Source of the DNA: an uncultured Schlesneria sp.
GTDB taxonomy: Bacteria > Planctomycetota > Planctomycetia > Planctomycetales > Planctomycetaceae
Length of the DNA stretch: 64,000 nucleotides
Reading direction: 5' to 3'
NCBI GenBank assembly: GCA_903840265.1
Contig: CAIMFH010000022.1
Coordinates: 62,001-126,000 of the forward strand
The notes under the pieces are model-generated. The model was not told the DNA's origin, did no database searches, and saw only the letters and a program-made list of their open reading frames with translations. Below are positions 16,178 through 23,185 of the stretch, piece after piece; position 1 is the stretch's first letter, and each line of letters opens with the position of its first letter. Made by a program: the position numbers and the translations under genes.

Positions 16178-16981
16178 TCAATTTGCATTTTGCAATTCCC
16201 AATTTGCAATCGCCTTCTCCTCTTTCAACTTTCCCCTTTTATCTTTCATCTCCCTCTCGATCACCTGGCCTTCGTACCGCTGAAACGATTCGGCGAGGAC
16301 TCGATTGGACAGAGCCAGCTTCAACTCGCCCGAGATCACCAACCGAAACTCCTCGTCAAACGTCATCAACCCCCGATCAAACGCCCCGTCATGCAGTCGA
16401 GACAAACAGATCCCATTTCGAGGGTCCACGCGATGCAGCGGATTCGCCTTCCACGCGACAATGTGACTGGCGACCAGCAGAGCATGGAGGTGAATCTCCG
16501 AGACGCAGCACTTGGCGCGGTAACTCGCGAGCACCGCTCGCCGAAAAAACCGCTGAGCCAACCGCACCTTCACCGACCGAGCCACCTCAGTCTCACCCAC
16601 ATAAACCGCCTCTTCAATTCCTCCCTCGTCACTCGTCACTTTCATCTTTTCTCTACTGCTTTCGTCCCTCGTCACGTGTATCTCGTCACTAAGAATCTGG
16701 CTTTCCACCGCCAACCGTTCCCAATCCGCATGAAACTCCGCCCAAATCTACCGATCCGCTTTCGAAGCCCCAGACAGACCTTTCACGCCACGCAACTGAT
16801 GAGCCGGATCCAGCGACGCCAAATTCGAAAGCTTCATCGCCACGCTAGAAGGAGTCCGCCCTATCACCTCGGCGAGCCGAATGACCTCCGGATTCCGCGA
16901 ATGGAACTTGCCGAACTGCAGATTGCAATAAAGGTGCATCGCGAGAATGAGTTCGTCGCGGGTCCAGTCACGAGATCCCAT
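16178..16981 (-). pseudogene. HNH restriction-type endonuclease with in-frame amber stop
   Basis: The N-terminal part from the ATG at 16981 reads WTRDELILAMHLYCNLQFGK, then RNPEVIRLAEVIGRTPSSVA and GLSGASKADR. There a TAG (16748-16750) interrupts. The same frame resumes as IWAEFHADWERLAVES and runs to the HNH core: VLASYRAKCCVS, LLVASHIVAWK, DPRNGICLSRLHDGAFDRGL. In homologues these parts are one protein of this order. The C-terminal residues NWELQNAN are encoded by an intergenic repeat that now ends the gene. A nonsense mutation in one codon (probably CAG or GAG) is the simplest cause. A GTG at 17020 overlaps the upstream gene. Confidence 0.75.
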
Positions 16982-17019
16982 TGTAAATTGTCGCTCTCTT
17001 CGATTTGGAACAGGACTCA

Positions 17020-18105
17020 CTAATTCAGCGATGGCTCGTCCGCACCGTCCATGTCATCATCTTCGTCCTCCATCCCTGCGGCCTCAGTGACACTCGCCAA
17101 GTAAGCGAAATCAGCGTCTGAAATTCGAAGCGACTGCTGATATTGAGACTCTTCAGTAGGATACGTGTATTCCACCGTTCCGTGATGCTCTTCGACGAAG
17201 CTGCGAATTGTATCGAGATCAACTCGGAAAAACTCCTTCCGAAAATTGACCCGATTGATCCGGTACTGATGCAGCGCGCGGTGAAGCTTTCGCTCAAGAG
17301 TCGGAGCATCGTCCGAACGGATCATCATGTGCACATCGAACGGGAACGGCACCGAAGCGTCGCCCAATTCCCTCACACGGTCCAGAGGATCATGCCGCCG
17401 AGTAAGTCCAACTTTGTATCCGTTTTCTCCGAACGATCCGACGTTCGAGATTACATAGACGTGCCCCATCCGCGTTAGTTCGGCTTGGGACTTTGTTCGC
17501 TGTGCAGCTTCCTGAGCTGCGACTAATCGTTGTTCTACAGCTTGCAAAGACTCTTGAAGTCGTTGTATCGCGGCCGAATGGCCAGCGCCGACTTTTTTCA
17601 TCTCTTCACTGAGAGCTCGCTGAATCGCTTCCCTCTCGGCCTCTTCTCGTTGGGCTTCGCGCTGGGTTCGCTCAATCTCCCTTTCAAACTCTCGTTGCGC
17701 GCGCTGTTCCTCGCGCATGATTTCCCGTACGCGTGCCTGCTCGGCCTTTTCGTGTTCTTTCTGCAGCACGATTTCATAATCGATCTTCAACTGCCGAAAG
17801 ACTTCCTGCTCATGTGCTTTGGTCACCGGATAACCCTGCTTCCGGCAGAATTCAATGGCCTTTGTCATTCGCTCTTTTGTAAGTTGATAATTCTCGCCAT
17901 TGAGCTTCGTAGTCCACCATTTGCGTGTTTCGGCAAGGAAGCGTTCCGCCATCCGATGAACGGCGTTGTGCTGATCTTTGGCGATCTCTAATTCTCGCTC
18001 AATCTGATCACGCGAGGGCTTCGCGAAGGATTGAAACCAACGGCCCATTGCCTGAGAGGTAGACACTATGAAGAGCACTCTCTTTGTCAACGTGCGTCGT
18101 CGCAA
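17020..18105 (-). CDS. T5orf172 (GIY-YIG) domain protein, 5' end replaced
   Basis: From about residue 28 on (SRDQIERELE, near 18020) the protein matches the DUF4041/T5orf172 group: a long charged coiled coil (REEQRAQREFEREIERTQRE) followed by GHVYVISNVGSFGENGYKVG, MTRR-like LTRRHDPLDRVRELGDASVP, and FRKEFFRVDLDTIRSF. This is a GIY-YIG-type nuclease domain common near restriction and defence genes. The normal N-terminal DUF4041 part is absent. The first ~27 codons overlap the truncated DUF2075 gene in another frame, so a deletion has joined two genes. Its true start is uncertain. Stop and HNH gene overlap by one base. Confidence 0.7.
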   Translation of the reverse strand: MRRRTLTKRVLFIVSTSQAMGRWFQSFAKPSRDQIERELEIAKDQHNAVHRMAERFLAETRKWWTTKLNGENYQLTKERMTKAIEFCRKQGYPVTKAHEQEVFRQLKIDYEIVLQKEHEKAEQARVREIMREEQRAQREFEREIERTQREAQREEAEREAIQRALSEEMKKVGAGHSAAIQRLQESLQAVEQRLVAAQEAAQRTKSQAELTRMGHVYVISNVGSFGENGYKVGLTRRHDPLDRVRELGDASVPFPFDVHMMIRSDDAPTLERKLHRALHQYRINRVNFRKEFFRVDLDTIRSFVEEHHGTVEYTYPTEESQYQQSLRISDADFAYLASVTEAAGMEDEDDDMDGADEPSLN

Positions 18106-18868
18106 TATCGAGACCGACCAGCGTTTTGCCGGCGCCGGGAACTCCCGTTACGAAACAGATCACCTTTTTCATCTGCTGCTTGGCATCAGCAATGATCTGC
18201 GAAACGGCATCCGACGTAAGCGACAAATTGGCAGCGCCACTATTCGAAATCTCTTCGACCGAGTGTCCACCCCACAGCGCCATCGCCGCTTCAATGATTG
18301 TCGGCGTCGGACAATACCGGCCTTCTTCCCACTCCTGCAGTGCAATCGGTTCATCAGTCACAGTGAGCAACACACTGGCCATGGCACTCGCAAGGTTGTT
18401 GGCGTTGCAACGAATCGGCGTCAGTACCCGATCGCTACTCGTCATCAACACGGCGGTCGCAGCGTGCGATTTGGCACCGGTGGCGACCAGGATCGGTGCG
18501 ACGGTGCAGTTATGACTCGGCTCATGAAAGTTTTTCAGATCCAGAGCGTAGTCCCACACCTGATCCAGACCACTCGACGTGAATTCGGCGTCGCCGACTT
18601 TGAACTCAATCGCAAAGACAACTGGCCCAATCAACGCGACAACGTCGACACGTCGACCTAACCGGGGGATCGAATATTCGAAGAACAACTTTCCCTGATC
18701 GCGATATGGTTCGAGAACCGTTTTCAAAATCCGAATCTGCTCGATCCACGCGTCGCGCTGCGTCGTCTCCAGCGGATACGTATTGGCTATCGCCAACGCC
18801 CCAAGAATGGCATCGACATCCTTATCGAGGAACGCAGAAATAGCATCAGCATAGAAAAAGCGATTCAT
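18008..18868 (-). CDS. DUF2075 (Schlafen-like) ATPase, 3'-truncated
   Basis: From the ATG at 18868: an N-terminal nuclease-like region (VDVVALIGPVVFAIEFKVGD around residues 72-91), a linker, then the start of a P-loop NTPase, ICFVTGVPGAGKTLVGLDIA (Walker A). Full DUF2075 proteins run to roughly 600 residues or more with Walker B and helicase-like motifs. This one stops after FLSGNGP-like YLSGNGPLVSILREALA, 286 residues in. The stop comes right where sequence of the T5orf172 gene begins, so the 3' half is deleted. It is probably inactive. The group is often found in defence islands. Confidence 0.7.
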   Translation of the reverse strand: MNRFFYADAISAFLDKDVDAILGALAIANTYPLETTQRDAWIEQIRILKTVLEPYRDQGKLFFEYSIPRLGRRVDVVALIGPVVFAIEFKVGDAEFTSSGLDQVWDYALDLKNFHEPSHNCTVAPILVATGAKSHAATAVLMTSSDRVLTPIRCNANNLASAMASVLLTVTDEPIALQEWEEGRYCPTPTIIEAAMALWGGHSVEEISNSGAANLSLTSDAVSQIIADAKQQMKKVICFVTGVPGAGKTLVGLDIATTHVDKESALHSVYLSGNGPLVSILREALA

Positions 18869-18974
18869 TCGCACCCCAGGCCCATGGGTCGCCAACAAAG
18901 ACGGCAAAGTACAGATACAAACAGAAGCCGATGCGAAAAGCTATAGAACACCAAAAGATGAAGTCTGCGTTCGG

Positions 18975-19100
18975 GTGCCATCATCACAAGGGCTTTTCGT
19001 ATTCCATTACTGGTTGCCGACCCTGCAACTCGCCATGATTTTCTCTGGCCTGGTCCTCTTCCAGAGACCTCGACGCCGAAACCTCACTCCGACGAGTCAC
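18975..19100 (+). pseudogene. C-terminal remnant of a GWRRK-family gene
   Basis: The frame reads YWLPTLQLAMIFSGLVLF followed by QRPRRRN, the final membrane helix and basic end of the family seen at 19103 and 19565 (compare LPLTLLSAYLMLWKPRKR). No N-terminal part exists upstream, where the DUF2075 remnant begins. It ends just before the start of the copy at 19103, at the same junction seen between the other tandem copies. I read it as the stump of a third tandem copy cut by the rearrangement that also touched the nuclease genes. Confidence 0.5.
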
Positions 19101-19102
19101 CC

Positions 19103-19561
19103 ATGCGCGAGTTTTTTCACGGCTGGCGACGAAAAGTGGGGTGCGTCACGCTGGTGATGGGACTGGTGCTGTTGGTCGGGTGGATGCGAACTCGTGTCGT
19201 TCAGGAGGGACTGTCTCTTCGGATCAGCGAGCAGTTGTTCTATTCAATCGCCTCTCGCGATGGCACTCTGCATCTGGTGCGAGCCAGCTATACAGAACCA
19301 ATCACGGGCGCACCCTTGATCAACTGGTTCAGTATGCCTCGCCCCGAGAATGGTCAGCACATTACCCAGATGCCCGCCACGAGACGGCGCTGGCAAGCGG
19401 CCAAATTCGGCGTCGGTGATCTGGCTCGACCGGAAGTCGTTTTCACATTCTGGATCACCCCCTACTGGTTCCCGACCGGCCTAATCGCCATCGTCTCCGC
19501 CTGGCTACTCCTCTCCAAACCTCGCCCACGACCTCAACTCACCCCCGAACCTGGCCCCTGA
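19103..19561 (+). CDS. GWRRK-family small membrane protein
   Basis: 152 residues starting MREFFHGWRRKVGCVTLV. A first membrane helix (about 12-28) ends in GWMRTRVVQ, followed by a roughly 85-residue outer domain and a second helix WFPTGLIAIVSAWLLLSKPR with a basic, proline-rich tail. The N-terminus is nearly identical to four other copies in the window. The next copy starts 3 bp after the stop, so they are co-transcribed. The family is not one I can name. Both membrane helices and the charge pattern predict both ends in the cytoplasm. Confidence 0.7.
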   Translation: MREFFHGWRRKVGCVTLVMGLVLLVGWMRTRVVQEGLSLRISEQLFYSIASRDGTLHLVRASYTEPITGAPLINWFSMPRPENGQHITQMPATRRRWQAAKFGVGDLARPEVVFTFWITPYWFPTGLIAIVSAWLLLSKPRPRPQLTPEPGP

Positions 19562-19564
19562 CCC

Positions 19565-20071
19565 ATGCGCGAGTTCTTAAGAGGTTGGCGACGAAAGCTG
19601 GGCTGCGTCACACTGGCGATGGCGTGCGGGTTGATGTTGCTCTGGGTTCGCAGCTACCTCATCACCGACATCTGGACCGCTCCCGTATTTGGCGATGCCC
19701 AGTACGTGCTATCTGGTCAAGGGGCCATCAGTTGGAGCCGACAACTCGGCTCCGCGACATGGGTTTCGTATTCGCACAGCACCGTCGTCGTGGATCCCTC
19801 ACATCGTTACTACAAATGGACAAAATGGGGGGCGCCCTGGGAGCCAGACCCAAGCTGGACATGTGACTGGCAATATGGGATCGGATATCTGGCCTTCGGT
19901 TCTCACGAGATGGTCGGTGGTTCTCACACCCGATGGTGGCGAGCCGCACATTGGCACCTTGTCCTACCCCTGACTCTGCTCTCCGCCTACCTGATGCTCT
20001 GGAAACCACGCAAGCGGACGCGAGCCATACCCATCCCATTGGACGCGATCGTTGCCTCCGAAAAGGCCTGA
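19565..20071 (+). CDS. GWRRK-family small membrane protein
   Basis: 168 residues starting MREFLRGWRRKLGCVTLAMA. First helix about 13-30, an aromatic-rich outer domain (many Trp and Tyr, e.g. SHRYYKWTKWGAPWEPD), and the final helix HLVLPLTLLSAYLMLWKPRKR (about 132-152) with a short tail. Both N- and C-terminal signatures are the best preserved of the five copies, so this is a good reference for the family. It follows the sister gene by 3 bp. Function unknown. Confidence 0.72.
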   Translation: MREFLRGWRRKLGCVTLAMACGLMLLWVRSYLITDIWTAPVFGDAQYVLSGQGAISWSRQLGSATWVSYSHSTVVVDPSHRYYKWTKWGAPWEPDPSWTCDWQYGIGYLAFGSHEMVGGSHTRWWRAAHWHLVLPLTLLSAYLMLWKPRKRTRAIPIPLDAIVASEKA

Positions 20072-20079
20072 AAGGCCGC

Positions 20080-20215
20080 TACAAATCAGCCCAGGGCAGA
20101 GCGGAGGGGCAACGCCCAGCAGCGTCGCCCTGGGTCATCAGTTATTACATTTCCTGAGCCCTGAAGGGGCGAAACAACCCAAGGTAGTAGGCACACTCCG
20201 TGTGCCGTTTCTTTG
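20080..20215. repeat. CAGCCCAGGGC-type dispersed repeat
   Basis: Just after the membrane gene, CAGCCCAGGGC (20087-20097) pairs with GCCCTGGG (20127-20134), and a second dyad GGCACACtccGTGTGCC follows near 20191-20207. Such CCCAGGGC...GCCCTGGG elements look like dispersed intergenic repeats. They may also help stop the transcript of the two membrane genes. Confidence 0.45.
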
Positions 20216-20329
20216 TGATTCACGTATGAACAACGTGGCGCGCGACCAGTTGTCGCGGCCTTTCAGGCCTTTTTCAGAGACCGCCTCATTCCAAATCCTG
20301 ATCTGTCACAAAACATCCACTTTTTTGAG

Positions 20330-20405
20330 GAAAACTGCCAAAAACAGGCCCGTTTTGTCCCCCAATGTCAAAAAGTGTCCGTGGGTGTCAAAAGCTGTCA
20401 GTCGA
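20330..20405. promoter_or_regulatory. 10-bp-phased TGTC box array
   Basis: Five TGTC boxes start at 20356, 20366, 20376, 20386 and 20396, exactly ten bases apart. A looser TGCCA at 20336 keeps the phase. Several units start with AAAA, so A-tracts are also in helical phase and the DNA may be bent. No gene covers the region. It looks like an array of protein-binding sites on one face of the helix. Which protein binds is unknown. Confidence 0.45.
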
Positions 20406-20595
20406 CCAAACAGGATTTCCTCAACAAACAGCCAAAATGTCCGAAATGCCCTCTAGCGTCACGCACCAGACAATGGCATAACGCACCAGTGCTTTGGCAA
20501 CGCTTAAATGTGGGGTGGCTGGGGTTGAGGGCCTTGCCCGAACCCCCAGAATCTGCAGAGCTTGGATTGTGTTGGACGAACGTGGACCGTAACCA
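20406..20595. other. Gene-free stretch before a terminator, possible small RNA
   Basis: No frame here has a ribosome-binding site or recognisable product. It contains a GGGTTGAGGGCCTTGCCCGA and ACCCCC pairing region near 20521-20546 and ends at a strong terminator hairpin. With phased boxes upstream this could be a short non-coding transcript on the plus strand. Evidence is only positional. Confidence 0.3.
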
Positions 20596-20648
20596 ACGGC
20601 CACACCTGTTGACGGCAAACGATCGGCAACACGTGTGGCCGTTTTTTT
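20596..20648 (+). terminator. Intrinsic terminator with 16-bp stem
   Basis: Arms ACGGCCACACCTGTTG (20596-20611) and CAACACGTGTGGCCGT (20627-20642) pair with one mismatch, closing a 15-base loop, and run straight into a stretch of seven T (20642-20648). This is the best terminator in the window. No gene ends close before it on the plus strand: the nearest stop is 525 bp upstream. Confidence 0.75.
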
Positions 20649-20713
20649 GTGGGAGACAACTCGATGTGTCAGTTCCAACACCGTGATTCTCAGTTTCTGC
20701 CTAGACATCCCAC

Positions 20714-20770
20714 TGACAAAATCGCCACCCCCCCAAAAACCTGCCATGGACTGACAAATTCTGCCATTTC
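20714..20770. promoter_or_regulatory. Second phased array of CTGMCA boxes
   Basis: CTGCCA at 20741, CTGACA at 20751 and CTGCCA at 20761 start three consecutive 10-base units. A further CTGACAAAA lies at 20713. The boxes resemble the reverse of the TGTC boxes upstream of the terminator (TGTCA against TGACA). The two arrays flank the terminator hairpin. Likely a related binding array, function unknown. Confidence 0.35.
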
Positions 20771-20858
20771 GTAATGTTCGAGGCCAAGACATTGCCACAA
20801 CGAGAACGTCAGCGAGTGTGTGTCATGCAACATTCACAACAGGGCTTCGAAGACGTGT

Positions 20859-20938
20859 GTGGCACGTCCCTGAGGCTTTGGGAAGGGCGTGGTCTTCTTC
20901 ACGCGACCACGCCCTTCGAAGACTCAGGGACGTGCCAC
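20859..20938. repeat. Long nested palindrome
   Basis: Outer arms GTGGCACGTCCCTGAG (20859-20874) and CTCAGGGACGTGCCAC (20923-20938) are perfectly complementary. Inner arms GAAGGGCGTGGTC (20882-20894) and GACCACGCCCTTC (20905-20917) are too. The whole would fold into an 80-base cruciform. There is no T-run after it. It resembles the REP-like or MITE-like intergenic palindromes elsewhere in the window, but its sequence is distinct from them. Confidence 0.7.
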
Positions 20939-21195
20939 CCAACCAGCGAGAGAGGAGGTTGTGTCATGCGCTCTCCGCCACTCGTCACTTTCATCTCGCC
21001 ACCTTCATCTTCCTTGCCAATCGCTATCCCCTAACCATTCCAGCAGTTAAAACTAATCTCAAAAAAACGTCCCGCAAAATGTCGAATCGAGGTCTCGTCG
21101 TTCGTCGAATGGGTGAAGCGTGAGCAAGTGCTCAGCAAACGGTGGCGGCGATCGTCGCAAATCGAATCAAAACATCAAACTTGGGGAGAATGATC

Positions 21196-21627
21196 ATGCG
21201 AGTCATGGTGCTGGTGAAGGCGACGAAGGACAGTGAAGCCGGTGTGATGCCCAGTCAGCAACTGCTGGCCGAAATGGGTGCCTACAACGAGCAGTTGGTG
21301 CAGGCCGGAATCATGCAGGCCGGAGAGGGATTGCACCCCAGTTCCAAGGGGGCTCGCCTGCGGTTCGCGGGGAACAAGCGGACCGTGATCAATGGGCCGT
21401 TCGCGGAAACGAAGGAGCTGGTCGCCGGCTACTGGGTCTGGCAGGTCAAGTCGCTGGACGAGGCGATTGAATGGCTGAAGAAGTGCCCGAACCCGCACTT
21501 CGAAGACTGCGAACTCGAAATCCGCCCGATCTTCTCCTGCGAAGACTTCGGCCCCGCCTACACACCAGAACTCCAAGCCCAAGCCGAAAGCCAGCAAGCC
21601 CGAATGGACAAGCTGCAGGGGAAGTAG
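21196..21627 (+). CDS. YCII/DGPF-domain protein
   Basis: From the ATG at 21196, with GGGGAG seven bases upstream, the protein is 143 residues: MRVMVLVKATKDSEAG, then QAGEGLHPSSKGARLRF, NGPFAETKELVAGYWVWQV and CELEIRPIF. These are the blocks of the YCII-related DGPF family, small dimeric ferredoxin-like fold proteins often encoded near ECF sigma factors. None is seen here. An earlier ATG at 21190 has its binding site too close. Role unknown. Confidence 0.82.
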   Translation: MRVMVLVKATKDSEAGVMPSQQLLAEMGAYNEQLVQAGIMQAGEGLHPSSKGARLRFAGNKRTVINGPFAETKELVAGYWVWQVKSLDEAIEWLKKCPNPHFEDCELEIRPIFSCEDFGPAYTPELQAQAESQQARMDKLQGK

Positions 21628-21740
21628 AAGAGGGAAGGCAATTTGCAATGTGCCCTCTTACACAGCCATCAGGGAGATATGATACGATCACCAACCCCAA
21701 AGCATCGATCCCACCAGCCAGACAAGGAACATCACACGTG

Positions 21741-23183
21741 ATGACGGCTTACCTCCTGCGTCGAGATGTTGTCCTGTTCGCGCTCGTGGTCTCGTTGCTG
21801 GCGTCCTCAGCCAACGCGGGCAACTGGTCGCGGTTTCGTGGATCTCAAGGAACCGGACTGGCCGCGTCCCAGGATAAGCTGCCGACGGAAATCGGCCCCG
21901 GTGTCAACGAGCTCTGGCGGACGGAGCTGCCACCAGGTCATTCGTCTCCGGCCATCGTCGGAGATCGCATCTTCCTGACAGCAGTGAAGGGGACTGACAA
22001 GAAGGAACTTCTAACGATCGGCCTCGACCGAGCGACCGGCAAGGTCCAGTGGGAGGCACTCGCTCCCTATGAAAAGCTGGAGGGAATTCATTCGATCGGC
22101 AGTCACGCCCAAAGCAGCCCGTGTGCCGACGCCGATGTGGTGGTGAGCTTCTTCGGATCGAGCGGCCTGTATTGCTATGACCACAGCGGCAAAAAACTGT
22201 GGTCCAAACCGATGGGACCGTTCAACAACGATTTTGGAGCGGGCAGTTCGCCGCAGCTCGTCGGCGACAAGATCATTCTCTGCCAGGACCACGACCTCGA
22301 TTCGTTCCTGATGGCGATCGACAAGCAAACCGGCGAAACGATCTGGAAGACCGATCGGTCCGAGTTTCCTCGCAACTACTGCACGCCGATCCTCTGGGAC
22401 AACGCCGGCCAAAAGCAGATCGTCATCGCCGCGACGCTGCGAGTCGTCGGCTATGACCTGGAGACCGGCAAAGAGGCGTGGACGGTGCGCGGGATCTCGC
22501 GCAGTGTGTCCTGTTCGCCCACGATCGGCGACGACGGCAATCTGTACATCGCGGGGTGGGCCGCGGGAGGCGATGACAACGAGCGCATCCGTGTCGACCC
22601 GTACGAATCAGTCGCCTACAAAGACGCCGACAAAAGCGGCACGCTCGAGGAAGCAGAACTGAAGGACGGCCCCGTTCACCAGCGATTCACTCAAGCCGAC
22701 CGCAACAAGGACGGCAAGATCACTCCGGCCGAATACGAGTTCTTCCGCGGCCTGTTCGCCGAAGGGAAGAACATGGTGATCTCCATCAAGCCCGGAGCAA
22801 AGGGCGAAGCGACCGACACCAACGTCCGCTGGCGACACGCCCGCCTCGTCCCCTTCTGTGCCTCGCCCCTCTATGTCGATGGACTGGTCTTCACCGTGAA
22901 AGACGGCGGAGTGCTGCAGTGCCTGAACGCCAGTACAGGCAAACAACTGAAGCAGCTTCGACTCGAAGCCAGCGACAGTTATTATGCCTCACCAGTAGGT
23001 GGCGACGGCAAGGTATATGTCCTCGACGAGATCGGCCGGCTGACAGTAATCAGCGCGACCGATCAGGCCGAAGTCTTGCACACGGCCGACTTCAAGGAAG
23101 ATGTCTTCGCAACCCCAGCGATCGTCGATGGTCGCATCTACCTGCGAACAGCCAAAGCACTGTACTGCTTTGGAATCAAGTAA
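21741..23183 (+). CDS. Secreted PQQ-like beta-propeller protein with EF-hands
   Basis: A GTG at 21738 and ATG at 21741 are adjacent; AAGGAA lies upstream. A signal peptide (about residues 1-26, ending SSANA) leads to WSRFRGSQGTGLA, the typical opening of planctomycete outer-membrane propeller proteins. PQQ-type blades recur (LYCYDHSGKKLWSK, LMAIDKQTGETIWK, VVGYDLETGKEAWTV). Two calcium-binding EF-hands are inserted about residues 293-335: DADKSGTLEEAEL and DRNKDGKITPAEY. No PQQ-dehydrogenase active-site residues are evident, so a structural or binding role is likely. Its stop is 3 bp from the convergent kbl stop. Confidence 0.85.
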   Translation: MTAYLLRRDVVLFALVVSLLASSANAGNWSRFRGSQGTGLAASQDKLPTEIGPGVNELWRTELPPGHSSPAIVGDRIFLTAVKGTDKKELLTIGLDRATGKVQWEALAPYEKLEGIHSIGSHAQSSPCADADVVVSFFGSSGLYCYDHSGKKLWSKPMGPFNNDFGAGSSPQLVGDKIILCQDHDLDSFLMAIDKQTGETIWKTDRSEFPRNYCTPILWDNAGQKQIVIAATLRVVGYDLETGKEAWTVRGISRSVSCSPTIGDDGNLYIAGWAAGGDDNERIRVDPYESVAYKDADKSGTLEEAELKDGPVHQRFTQADRNKDGKITPAEYEFFRGLFAEGKNMVISIKPGAKGEATDTNVRWRHARLVPFCASPLYVDGLVFTVKDGGVLQCLNASTGKQLKQLRLEASDSYYASPVGGDGKVYVLDEIGRLTVISATDQAEVLHTADFKEDVFATPAIVDGRIYLRTAKALYCFGIK

Positions 23184-23185
23184 CC

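Noticed and set aside
6642-16981. Stop-codon reassignment
   Set aside because: Both TAG and TGA occur as internal stops only in accessory genes, while all housekeeping genes here end normally with these codons.
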